Origin: an uncultured Eubacteriales bacterium
GTDB lineage: Bacteria; Bacillota; Clostridia; Oscillospirales; Oscillospiraceae
Direction: 5' to 3'
DNA: 32,104 nt
Assembly (NCBI GenBank): GCA_900540545.1
Contig: UQGJ01000027.1
Span: 1-32,104, forward strand
Under the pieces are notes generated by a model. That model saw only the letters and a program-made list of their open reading frames with translations, did not search any database and was not told the origin of the DNA. Shown in pieces: positions 1 through 5,862 of this stretch. The translations under genes and the position numbers were made by a program. Every line of letters begins with the position of its first letter. Positions within the stretch are counted from its first letter, which is position 1.

Positions 1-1
1 C

Positions 2-508
2 CCCGTCCCCTCCGAGCCCCCCGCCCCCTCGGCCACCCCGGACCCGGACGTGGACCCCGCTCCAGACTTCACCCTGGTGGACCAGTACGGCAACGAACAC
101 ACCCTGTCCGACTACAAGGGCAAAACGGTGTTCCTCAACTTCTGGGCCACCTGGTGCCCCCCCTGCCAGAGGGAGATGCCCGACATCCAGGCCCTCTATG
201 AGGAGTGGGACAAGAACGACGGCGACCTCATCGTCCTGGGCATCGCCAACCCCAAGGACGGCGACCACCCCCATAATCAGGACGAGGATGTGGCCTACGT
301 CACCAGCTTCCTGGAGGACCGGGACTATACCTACCCCGTCCTCATGGATACCACCGGCGATGTGTTCGCCACCTACGGCATCCAGGCCTTCCCCACCACC
401 TTTATGATCGCCGCCGACGGCAGCGTGTTTGGCTACTACCAGGGCGGCATGACCCGCGCCATCATGGACAGCATTGTAGACCAGACCATCACAGGGGAAC
501 GGCAATAA
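2..508 (+). CDS. TlpA/ResA-like thioredoxin-fold protein (5' partial)
   Basis: Thiol-disulfide oxidoreductase of the TlpA/ResA/AhpC-TSA group; in this family such proteins are usually membrane-tethered outside the cytoplasm and reduce or oxidise cysteines of partner proteins. The reading frame is open to the window edge, so the N-terminus is missing. A GTG at 50 could be mistaken for the start, but the frame continues upstream as a Pro/Ala/Ser-rich stretch that looks like the linker following a lipoprotein or signal anchor. The thioredoxin fold shows the redox motif WCPPC (bases about 150-166, in FWATWCPPC) and a cis-proline region (FPTTF, about 390-404). The C-terminus ends in TITGERQ. A strong terminator follows 15 bases after the stop. 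The family assignment is firm; the substrate is unknown. Confidence 0.9.
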   Translation, partial: PVPSEPPAPSATPDPDVDPAPDFTLVDQYGNEHTLSDYKGKTVFLNFWATWCPPCQREMPDIQALYEEWDKNDGDLIVLGIANPKDGDHPHNQDEDVAYVTSFLEDRDYTYPVLMDTTGDVFATYGIQAFPTTFMIAADGSVFGYYQGGMTRAIMDSIVDQTITGERQ

Positions 509-523
509 GAAATGAATATGAAA

Positions 524-561
524 CAGCCCTCCGCGCTTATCAGCGCGGAGGGCTGTTTTTT
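524..561 (+). terminator. Rho-independent terminator of the thioredoxin gene
   Basis: A perfect 13-bp stem (524-536 with 543-555, starting CAGCCCTCCGCG) with a 6-base loop is followed by six T. It lies 15 bases past the thioredoxin stop codon. On the opposite strand only three T follow, so it is mainly a plus-strand terminator. Confidence 0.93.
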
Positions 562-611
562 CCAGTCAAACCAGGGGCCATCCCTTTCGGGGGAACCCCC
601 CAGACCATTTT

Positions 612-690
612 ACATCCTCGGGCCAAGTGAATTGGCCCTGCGGCAAGATTTTCCCTTCGGGAAAATGCTTGGACGCGCCGGACGGCGCGT
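612..690 (+). repeat. Triple-hairpin intergenic repeat, copy A
   Basis: Begins ACATCCTCGG and holds three consecutive hairpins: GGCCAA/TTGGCC (621-637), ATTTTCCC/GGGAAAAT (648-666) and ACGCGCCG/CGGCGCGT (673-690). The linker CTGCGGCAAG between hairpins 1 and 2 and the CTTGGACGCG after hairpin 2 are shared with copy B (11852-11952) and, reversed, copy C (5536-5620). It sits between the convergent thioredoxin and NYN genes. It has no coding signal. Confidence 0.8.
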
Positions 691-730
691 TCCGCGCCCC
701 GGTGGCCGCGCGGCCCGAACCTCTCCGCAC

Positions 731-1555
731 TTACTTCCGCTTCTTATCCCTCAAATACACATGCTTCGTATGTGGGTTCGAGGTCTGTCGCGCGTCCACC
801 TCGAAGCGGTCCAGGCTCTTGATAAGGTTGGTGAGCTTGTCGAACCCGTAGTTCCGGGGGTCGAAATCGGGCATCTGCCGCAGCAGCAGGTTGCCCAGCT
901 CGCCCATGAAGGCGAAGCCGTCCTCGTCGGCAATCAGATTCAAATCGTCGGCGATGAGGGCCACCAGCTCCTTGGGCACCCCGCCGGACTTCTCCGGCTC
1001 CGGGGCGGTGACGGGCTCCGGCTCGGTCTCCGGCTTTTTCCTGCCCCGCTTGGGCTTGGCCGGCTCCGTCTCGGCCGGGGCCTCCGGCTCCGGGGGCGTG
1101 TCCTTGGCCTGGGCGGCGGCCCGGATGACCTCGATATACACGAACTTGTCGCAGGCCACGATGAAGGGGCTGGGAGTCTTACGCTCCCCCATGCCGATGA
1201 CCTTCTTCCCCGCCTCCCGCAGCCGGGTGGCCAGGCGGGTGAAGTCGGAGTCACTGGACACGATGACGAAGCCGTCGCACTGCCCCGTGTAGAGGATGTC
1301 CATGGCGTCGATGATCATGGCCGAGTCAGTGGAATTCTTGCCGTAGGTGTAGCTGTACTGCTGAATGGGGGTGATGGCGTTCTCCAGCAGGATGGGCTTC
1401 CACGAGGCCATGTTGGGGGTGGTCCAGTCGCCGTAGATGCGCTTGACCGTGGGGGTGCCGTAGACGGCGATCTCCGCCATCACGTCCTTCATGGCGGTGC
1501 GGGACGCGTTGTCCGCGTCGATGAGGACCGCCAGCCGCAGGGTTTCTTGTGGCAT
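731..1555 (-). CDS. NYN domain protein with C-terminal OST-HTH/LOTUS domain
   Basis: A 274-residue protein. Residues about 8-135 form an NYN (PIN-like) domain. Acidic residues expected to bind metal are visible in LIDADNAS, in STDSAMIIDAMD and in VSSDSDF. Residues about 140-185 are a low-complexity Pro/Glu/Lys linker. Residues about 190-270 match an OST-HTH/LOTUS winged-helix domain (KELVALIADDLN, then FDKLTNLIKSLDRFEVD), a module known to bind RNA. NYN domains are proposed or shown to be ribonucleases, so a role in RNA processing or decay is likely, but the target is unknown. The ATG is preceded by AAGGAGG. It lies 13 bases downstream of the M55 peptidase gene and is probably co-transcribed with it. 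Confidence 0.88.
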   Translation of the reverse strand: MPQETLRLAVLIDADNASRTAMKDVMAEIAVYGTPTVKRIYGDWTTPNMASWKPILLENAITPIQQYSYTYGKNSTDSAMIIDAMDILYTGQCDGFVIVSSDSDFTRLATRLREAGKKVIGMGERKTPSPFIVACDKFVYIEVIRAAAQAKDTPPEPEAPAETEPAKPKRGRKKPETEPEPVTAPEPEKSGGVPKELVALIADDLNLIADEDGFAFMGELGNLLLRQMPDFDPRNYGFDKLTNLIKSLDRFEVDARQTSNPHTKHVYLRDKKRK

Positions 1556-1568
1556 AAGAGCCTCCTTT

Positions 1569-2375
1569 TCAGTCGCTCAACACGAAATGGTAGAACCGGA
1601 TCATCTCGTACCAGTCGTCAGTCTTGAAGCACACGTTCTTCCCGTCCTCCAGCCACGCGCCGGGGTAAAAGCTCTTGGAGTAGGCCAGCTTGTGCTCCCG
1701 GAAGCGAATGACGGTGTCGAAGTGGTCGGGCATGGGGACCTGGCACTTGGCGGCCTTCTTCACCGCCTCCTTGGCCCCGGCCTGGATGCGCTCCACCGCC
1801 ACCTCCGGGTGGATGGAGACCACGCCGCCGCCGATGCCCTGGTTCACGGGCACGGTGACGATCTCCGGGATCAGGGTCTTGGCGAAATCGCACAGGTCCT
1901 TGTCCCCGGACAGGAAGCAGACGGGGACCTTGTAGTACCCGGCGGTGTAGGCGTTGATGAGGAACTCGCTGCACCGCACGCCGTTGAGGGTGACGTACTC
2001 GTTGCCCAGGTTCATGGTGTGGCTGAGGGGGTTGCCGGGGCAAGATGCCCAGGCGTGGTAGCCGGTGAAGAGGACGGCCCCGAACTCCCCGGAGTCCAGC
2101 CCGGACATCATGGACAGGGGGTCCCCCGTCCAGCCCCGGAGGATGCGCACGCTCTTGGGCAGGGCGGCGGCGTCAATGTTCCGGGCGGAGTCGTGGGCGT
2201 CCTTGACAAAGACCTCCTTGGCCCCGGCGGCGATGGACCCCAGGCATGCGGCGTTGACCTCCCGGGTCATCTGCTGCTGGAAGGGCCGGTAGTCGGCCAT
2301 GGTAGCCCGCTCCGTCTCAGCCCAGGCCGTGATGCCGCAGGTACCCTCGATGTCGGCGCTGATAAATACGTTCAT
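1569..2375 (-). CDS. dppA: M55 family D-aminopeptidase (DppA-like)
   Basis: A 268-residue protein, the usual length for peptidase family M55, whose type member DppA of Bacillus subtilis is a zinc D-aminopeptidase that releases D-alanine from D-Ala-containing peptides. Visible family features: SADIEG at the N-terminus (Asp and Glu zinc ligands), KDAHDS, TGYHA, LSHTMN (the histidine corresponding to the catalytic one) and NGVRCSE (further ligand). No signal peptide is present, so it acts in the cytoplasm, probably on peptidoglycan-derived or imported D-peptides. The ATG at 2375 has AGGAGTG about 6 bases upstream. It leads the two-gene unit with the NYN gene. The long repeat R1 begins 61 bases upstream, leaving little unique promoter DNA. 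Confidence 0.9.
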   Translation of the reverse strand: MNVFISADIEGTCGITAWAETERATMADYRPFQQQMTREVNAACLGSIAAGAKEVFVKDAHDSARNIDAAALPKSVRILRGWTGDPLSMMSGLDSGEFGAVLFTGYHAWASCPGNPLSHTMNLGNEYVTLNGVRCSEFLINAYTAGYYKVPVCFLSGDKDLCDFAKTLIPEIVTVPVNQGIGGGVVSIHPEVAVERIQAGAKEAVKKAAKCQVPMPDHFDTVIRFREHKLAYSKSFYPGAWLEDGKNVCFKTDDWYEMIRFYHFVLSD

Positions 2376-2436
2376 GGTTCTGCACTCCTTTGATTTTTAT
2401 CTCATTTGCCCGCCCGCGGGGCGGGGGTGTTGGGTT

Positions 2437-3100
2437 GGAGGGTTCCCCTCCGGGGGGCGGAGTCCCTCCGGGGGCACCCCTTTCCACGTGGAAAGGGGTG
2501 GGAAAGACGCCAGGGCTTCGGCCCTGGACCCAAGGCGGCGCCAACGGGTCATGGAAGTCGAAACCGGCTTGTGGAAACAAGTCTGCCTTCCCGCTCCCGC
2601 CCCGGCCGTTACGGCCTAGTATGGAGATAATTCACCCCCATGCGCTGGCGCGGCGCGCCTAGCATGGCGATGCCCGGCAAGGCTGGTGCGTGGGCGGGCC
2701 GCCGGGGTCGGCGGCCCCTACGGCGCATGCCGAAGGTCTCTTGTAGGGGCCGCCCACTGGGCGGCCCGTGCAGACTGGCAATGGGCGCAACGCCAATTCA
2801 AAAACACGCAGACCCCGTGGCGGCCCGTTTGCACCCATCAAAACGCAACTACCACCAAGTCTTGCCGGGTCATATGCCGAGGGGCGGCAGCCGGAGTTGT
2901 TCGACCGCCAGACCAATACGAGCTGCAACGGCTTTCAAGTTTTGCCCGCCCCGAAAACCACACCGCCGCCCGGCCGTTCCCCGGGGTCCAGGGGGCGGCG
3001 GATAGGGCATTGAAAATGCCCGTAGCCGCCCCCTGGTTTTCTTTCGGTTCCTTTCTCAAATGAGAAAGGAACGCCCCCGGCAGGGACATCCCTGCCCCAC
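2437..3100 (-). repeat. Long intergenic repeat R1 (about 660 bp)
   Basis: Non-coding block filling most of 2376-3199. It aligns over nearly its whole length with R2 (15686-16272), and its left end also aligns with R3 (32043-32104). Its left end (2437-2533) carries TTTCCACGTGGAAA flanked by GGCGGAGTCCCTCCGGGGGC and a GGGCTTCGGCCC hairpin. Its right end (about 2982-3090) carries an inverted, diverged version with a different palindrome (TTTCTCAAATGAGAAA at 3050-3065). A very well conserved interior runs from about 2818 to 2895. Compared with R2 it has an extra inverted pair of small palindromes at 2692-2771. Orientation is given relative to the minus-strand gene dppA that follows it. No transposase is encoded. 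Confidence 0.85.
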
Positions 3101-3145
3101 CACTTGTATTTTTTAGTATACCACAAAATTTCCCCCCTGAACACC

Positions 3146-3171
3146 GCAACATTTCCCCCACTTTTGACGTA
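3146..3171 (+). promoter_or_regulatory. Possible ECF-type autoregulatory promoter
   Basis: GCAAC (3146-3150) and CGTA (3168-3171) are separated by 17 bases, resembling the AAC...CGT pattern of ECF sigma promoters, 29 bases before the sigma gene start. ECF sigma factors commonly activate their own operon. The match is short and only suggestive. Confidence 0.35.
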
Positions 3172-3199
3172 TATAAGGGTGAAAGGGGGTAAGGACGGG

Positions 3200-3667
3200 A
3201 TGACAGACCCCAGCCGGCTGGAAACCATGGTCCTGCAATACGAAAACACCCTCTACCGCGCCGCCCTGGCCGTCCTGGCCGACCCCGAGGAGGCCCGGGA
3301 CGCCGTTCAGGACGCCTTCCTGGCCCTGCTGACCAAGGCCCCGGACTTCCAGAGCCCCGACCACGAAAAGGCGTGGCTCCTCCGGGTCACCGTCAACGGC
3401 TGCAAAGACCGCCTCCGCGCCCGAACCCGCCACCCCCTTTTGCCCCTGCTGGACACCTACCCCGCCGCCTCCCCGGAGGAGGAGACCGCCGCCCAGGCCG
3501 TCCTAGCCCTGCCCCCCAAGGAGCGGGCCGCCGTCCACCTCTTCTACTACGAGGGCTACCAAACCGCCGAAATCGCCGCCCTCACCGGGGAGCGGGAGGG
3601 CACCGTCCGCTCCCGCCTGTCCCGGGCCCGCGCCAAGCTGCGGACCCTGCTGAAGGAGGACCTATGA
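3200..3667 (+). CDS. ECF-type RNA polymerase sigma factor (sigma-70 family)
   Basis: A 155-residue protein. Residues about 10-70 form region 2 (YENTLYRAALAVL, then ARDAVQDAFLALL with the core-binding and -10-reading helices, then EKAWLLRVTVNGCKDRLR). Residues about 95-150 form region 4 with a helix-turn-helix (LALPPKERAAVHLFYYEGY, TAEIAALTGEREGTVRSRLSRARAKL). Size and missing regions 1 and 3 are typical of ECF sigma factors. The frame is open upstream, but ATG at 3200 is preceded by AAAGGGGG and begins where the family begins. It overlaps the next gene by ATGA, the usual sigma/anti-sigma arrangement. The regulon is not known. Confidence 0.9.
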   Translation: MTDPSRLETMVLQYENTLYRAALAVLADPEEARDAVQDAFLALLTKAPDFQSPDHEKAWLLRVTVNGCKDRLRARTRHPLLPLLDTYPAASPEEETAAQAVLALPPKERAAVHLFYYEGYQTAEIAALTGEREGTVRSRLSRARAKLRTLLKEDL

Positions 3668-4608
3668 ACCACTACACTTCCTATATGGACCGCGTGGCCC
3701 TCACCCCGGAGGAGCACGCCGCCCTGATGGCGGCCCTCACCCGGCCCGCCGCCCAGCCGAAATTTCGTTATGTCAACCATTTTGCCGCCCTGGCCGCCTG
3801 CTGCGCCCTGGTCCTGGCCGGGGCCTGGGGCATCGGCCGGCTCCGGGCCCCGGAGTCCGCCCGGTCCCCGGTCCCCCCCACCTCCGCCCCTGTGGCCGCT
3901 GTCACCGCCGCCCCCAACGCCAAGGTCTACGACGCCCCCGCCGACCCGGACACCGGCCATCAGGCCAACACGGACCCCAACCCGGCCATCCAGCCCCCCG
4001 CCGTGGTCCTGCCCCACGTGGAGACCCCCGCCCCCACGGACGTCATCACCGAGTATACCATCCCCTCCCCGGCCCCCGGTGAGGACGTCTCCTCCTACCC
4101 CATCCAAGTGGATACGGCCCCCCGCGAATCCGGCGCCGCCGACCTGACGCTGGACGCCTGCCGCGCCGAACCCGTTCTGGGCGGCCATCTCCCCGCTTCG
4201 ATTCCCCGCCGCTTCACCTTTGCCTCCGGCAGTAGCACCGGCGGCGCCCTCTCCGCCCTCTGGACCAGCGGCATGGAGGAGCTTCACGTCTCCCTCACCC
4301 GCCCTGAGACGCCCCCCGACACCATGGACCCCGCAGACCCCGCCCGCTACGACGTGCGCCTCTACGCCATCCCCTGGTGCGACAGCGTCCCGGAGGACAT
4401 CCTCTTCGGCGGCTTCCAGGACCCGGTGTTCCGCCAGGAGGACCTGACCGAGGCTCTCATCGCCGCCCGGGGCCTCTCCGTCTCCGACAGCGGCGACGCG
4501 GCGGGCCTCCGCTTCACCTTCTCCGTCCTCTACCCCGACGGCGTGGTGGCCCGGTATTCCCTCAAGGGCCTCACCGCGGCGGAGGCCGCCGCCCTGGTTC
4601 TGGAATAA
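3664..4608 (+). CDS. Membrane-anchored protein co-encoded with ECF sigma, candidate anti-sigma factor
   Basis: A 314-residue protein starting at the ATG that overlaps the sigma-factor stop. Residues 1-37 are cytoplasmic. A single membrane segment lies at about 38-57 (FAALAACCALVLAGAWGIG). A long Pro/Ala/Thr-rich extracytoplasmic linker covers about 60-155. A folded C-terminal domain covers about 160-314 (ADLTLDACRAEPVLGGHLP to the end). The position and topology fit an anti-sigma factor that holds the ECF sigma at the membrane. The short N-terminal region has no zinc-binding HxxxCxxC motif, so this is not a classical ZAS-type anti-sigma. I do not recognise the extracellular domain. The sigma/anti-sigma role is inference from gene context. 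Confidence 0.75.
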   Translation: MNHYTSYMDRVALTPEEHAALMAALTRPAAQPKFRYVNHFAALAACCALVLAGAWGIGRLRAPESARSPVPPTSAPVAAVTAAPNAKVYDAPADPDTGHQANTDPNPAIQPPAVVLPHVETPAPTDVITEYTIPSPAPGEDVSSYPIQVDTAPRESGAADLTLDACRAEPVLGGHLPASIPRRFTFASGSSTGGALSALWTSGMEELHVSLTRPETPPDTMDPADPARYDVRLYAIPWCDSVPEDILFGGFQDPVFRQEDLTEALIAARGLSVSDSGDAAGLRFTFSVLYPDGVVARYSLKGLTAAEAAALVLE

Positions 4609-4615
4609 GGCATAA

Positions 4616-4651
4616 AAACAGGGCCGGACGGTTTCCCGTCCGGCCCTGTTT
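4616..4651. terminator. Bidirectional terminator between the sigma operon and hpf
   Basis: A perfect 16-bp stem (4616-4631 with 4636-4651, containing GGGCCGGACGG) has a TTTC loop. It is bounded by A-rich sequence on the left and TTT on the right. It lies between the convergent anti-sigma-like gene and hpf and can serve both strands. Confidence 0.9.
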
Positions 4652-4660
4652 CAACCATGT

Positions 4661-5206
4661 TTAGGTGTCGTCCTCGATCAGGCCGTAGCCGCCGTCGTTC
4701 CGTTTGTACACCACGGCGAAAGCGCCGTCGGCGTCGGCGTTCTTAAAGGCGAAGAAGGTGTGCCCCACCAGATTCATCTGGAGGACCGCCTCTTCCACCG
4801 TCATATGCTTGATGGGGAAGCGCTTGGTCCGCACGATCTGGAACTCGCCCTCCTCCTCGTCGGGGGCATAGTCGCCCACCTCGCCGGGGGCCACCGTGCG
4901 CTCGAAGGCGTCGGTGCGCAGCTTCTTTTCCAGGCGGGCCTTGTTCTTGCGGATCTGGCGCTCAATGCTGGTGACGCAGGCGTCAACCGAAGCGCCCATA
5001 TCGGAGGTGGACTCCGAGGCGCGCAGGATCATACTGCCGGAGCGGACCGTGACCTCGCAGACGTTCCGGTCCTTCTCCACGCTGAAGGTGACGGACGCCT
5101 CCCCCTCGGTCTTGAAATAGCGGTCCAGCTTGCCGACCTTCTTCTCGGCGTAGGCGTGAACGGCGGCAGGCAGGGTGACCTTCTTGTCGGTGAATACGAA
5201 CTTCAT
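4661..5206 (-). CDS. hpf: Ribosome hibernation promoting factor, long form
   Basis: A 181-residue protein of the long HPF (YvyD/RaiA-like) family, which joins 70S ribosomes into inactive 100S dimers in stationary phase. Residues 1-95 form the ribosome-binding domain, beginning MKFVFTDKKVTLP with a Lys/Arg-rich helix (RQIRKNKARLEKKL). An acidic linker follows (YAPDEEEGE). Residues about 122-178 are the C-terminal dimerisation domain (IVRTKRFPIKHMTVEEAVLQMNLVGHTFFAFKN). The ATG is preceded by AAGGAG. It is monocistronic, with its own promoter at 5281-5309 and a leader of about 70 bases containing two short hairpins (AGAGGAAGTTCCTCT and GCCCCCCTGGGGGGC). Confidence 0.95.
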   Translation of the reverse strand: MKFVFTDKKVTLPAAVHAYAEKKVGKLDRYFKTEGEASVTFSVEKDRNVCEVTVRSGSMILRASESTSDMGASVDACVTSIERQIRKNKARLEKKLRTDAFERTVAPGEVGDYAPDEEEGEFQIVRTKRFPIKHMTVEEAVLQMNLVGHTFFAFKNADADGAFAVVYKRNDGGYGLIEDDT

Positions 5207-5280
5207 TCGATTCAGCTCCTTCTTCCGCCCCCCAGGGGGGCTTCGTACCCGGCAGAGGAACTTCCTCTCCCGTTGGCTAA

Positions 5281-5309
5281 ATCATACCACGATTTGCACA
5301 AAAAGTCAC
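5281..5309 (-). promoter_or_regulatory. SigA-type promoter of hpf
   Basis: Read on the minus strand: -35 GTGACT, a 17-base spacer and -10 TATGAT, ending about 75 bases before the hpf ATG. It lies in a locally AT-rich stretch. Confidence 0.7.
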
Positions 5310-5371
5310 TAGTCCTTTGTAAATATTCTCTAAACAACACCCTGTTTTCCAAAATTAGACAAACCTTTTGG

Positions 5372-5400
5372 TTGACATTTTCAGGAAATTATTCTATCCT
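5372..5400 (+). promoter_or_regulatory. Strong SigA-type promoter reading into a non-coding region
   Basis: Consensus -35 TTGACA (5372-5377), a 17-base spacer and -10 TATCCT (5395-5400). It faces right, divergent from hpf. No plus-strand gene follows before 7545; the first structure reached is the hairpin plus T-tract at 5476-5511. Confidence 0.65.
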
Positions 5401-5405
5401 ATGCT

Positions 5406-5511
5406 TGTACGAGCCGAATCCCTCCCGTATCCGGCTGGAGTTCATTCCATTCTCCCGCACAAACCCCTTTCTTCAGGCGCTTCTCCGTGGTGAGGAGCGC
5501 CCTCTTTTTTT
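5406..5511 (+). ncRNA. Candidate small RNA with intrinsic terminator
   Basis: Expected transcript of the promoter at 5372-5400, about 105 nt, ending in a 10-bp hairpin (5476-5485 with 5492-5501, one G-U pair) followed by CTC and seven T. No reading frame with a ribosome site was seen inside it. It includes the left inverted arm GGAGTTCATTCC and the motif CTCCCGCACAAACCCCTTTC, which recurs in the second unit at 5662-5752. I do not recognise the family. The existence of the RNA is inferred from promoter plus terminator only. Confidence 0.45.
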
Positions 5512-5533
5512 GCTCCCAACGGAATGAACTCCA
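5438..5533 (+). repeat. Inverted-repeat unit with terminator hairpin, copy 1
   Basis: Bounded by perfect 12-bp inverted arms GGAGTTCATTCC and GGAATGAACTCC. The interior has CTCCCGCACAAACCCCTTTC, then the GGCGCTTCTC hairpin and T7. The same unit recurs at 5662-5752 in the same orientation. Confidence 0.85.
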
Positions 5534-5535
5534 GC

Positions 5536-5620
5536 CGCGCGCCCAGTGGCGCGTCACAAGCGTTTTGTCCCGAAGGGGCAAAACCTTGCCGCAGGCGGAA
5601 TTGATTTCCGCCGAGGATGT
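5536..5620 (-). repeat. Triple-hairpin intergenic repeat, copy C (reversed)
   Basis: Reversed relative to copies A and B. On the minus strand it reads ACATCCTCGGCGGAAA, hairpin 1 (5594-5612), CTGCGGCAAG, hairpin 2 around 5562-5585 (GTTTTG paired with CAAAAC), CTTG and hairpin 3 (5540-5555, GCGCC/GGCGC). It lies between the two inverted-repeat units. Confidence 0.78.
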
Positions 5621-5636
5621 CAAGTCCAAGGGGGTC

Positions 5637-5661
5637 CCCAAAAGGCAACGCCTTTTGGGGC
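5637..5661. repeat. Perfect hairpin between repeat units
   Basis: CCCCAAAAGGC and its exact complement are separated by AAC, giving an 11-bp stem. It has no T-tract, so it is not a standard terminator. It lies between repeat copy C and the second inverted-repeat unit. Confidence 0.7.
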
Positions 5662-5752
5662 GTTCATTCCATTCTCCCGCACAAACCCCTTTCTTTGGCG
5701 CTTCTCAGTCATGAGGAGCGCCCTCTTTTTTGCTTCCGGCGGAATGAACTCC
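5662..5752 (+). repeat. Inverted-repeat unit with terminator hairpin, copy 2
   Basis: Second copy of the 5438-5533 unit. The left arm is shortened to GTTCATTCC and the right arm is GGAATGAACTCC. The hairpin stem is conserved (5697-5706 with 5713-5722), the loop differs (AGTCAT instead of CGTGGT), and T6 follows. Stem conservation with loop change fits selection on the structure. No promoter like that of copy 1 precedes it. Confidence 0.82.
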
Positions 5753-5770
5753 AGCCGCGCGCCCGGCACC

Positions 5771-5810
5771 TGTCATTGCGAGCCAGTCCGCAGACTGGCG
5801 CGGCAATCCG
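5771..5810. repeat. Short REP-like palindrome TCATTGCGAGCCAGT/ACTGGCGCGGCAATCC
   Basis: An imperfect hairpin (CCAGT/ACTGG at the apex, ATTGC/GCAAT at the base). The same sequence with a changed loop recurs at 30663-30702. This motif type is a common dispersed repeat in gut Clostridia, to my recollection. Confidence 0.75.
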
Positions 5811-5825
5811 TCTCCCCCGCCCCGC

Positions 5826-5856
5826 AAAAAACGCACGGCCTTTCGGCCGTGCGTTT
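5826..5856 (-). terminator. Terminator of the yabPQ-divIC-yabR operon
   Basis: An 11-bp stem (5830-5840 with 5845-5855, AACGCACGGCC) with a 4-base loop is followed on the minus strand by a run of six T. It starts 7 bases after the yabR stop. Confidence 0.92.
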
Positions 5857-5862
5857 CCGTTC

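Noticed and set aside
2376..3199. Degenerate insertion sequence in R1
   Set aside because: No transposase-like residues (DDE, HUH or serine/tyrosine recombinase motifs) were found in any frame of R1 or R2.
5207..5280. Possible large structured ncRNA (raiA-type) or riboswitch in the hpf leader
   Set aside because: The hpf promoter at 5281-5309 leaves only about 70 bases of leader with two short hairpins, too small for the known raiA-associated RNA, and no riboswitch signature was recognised.
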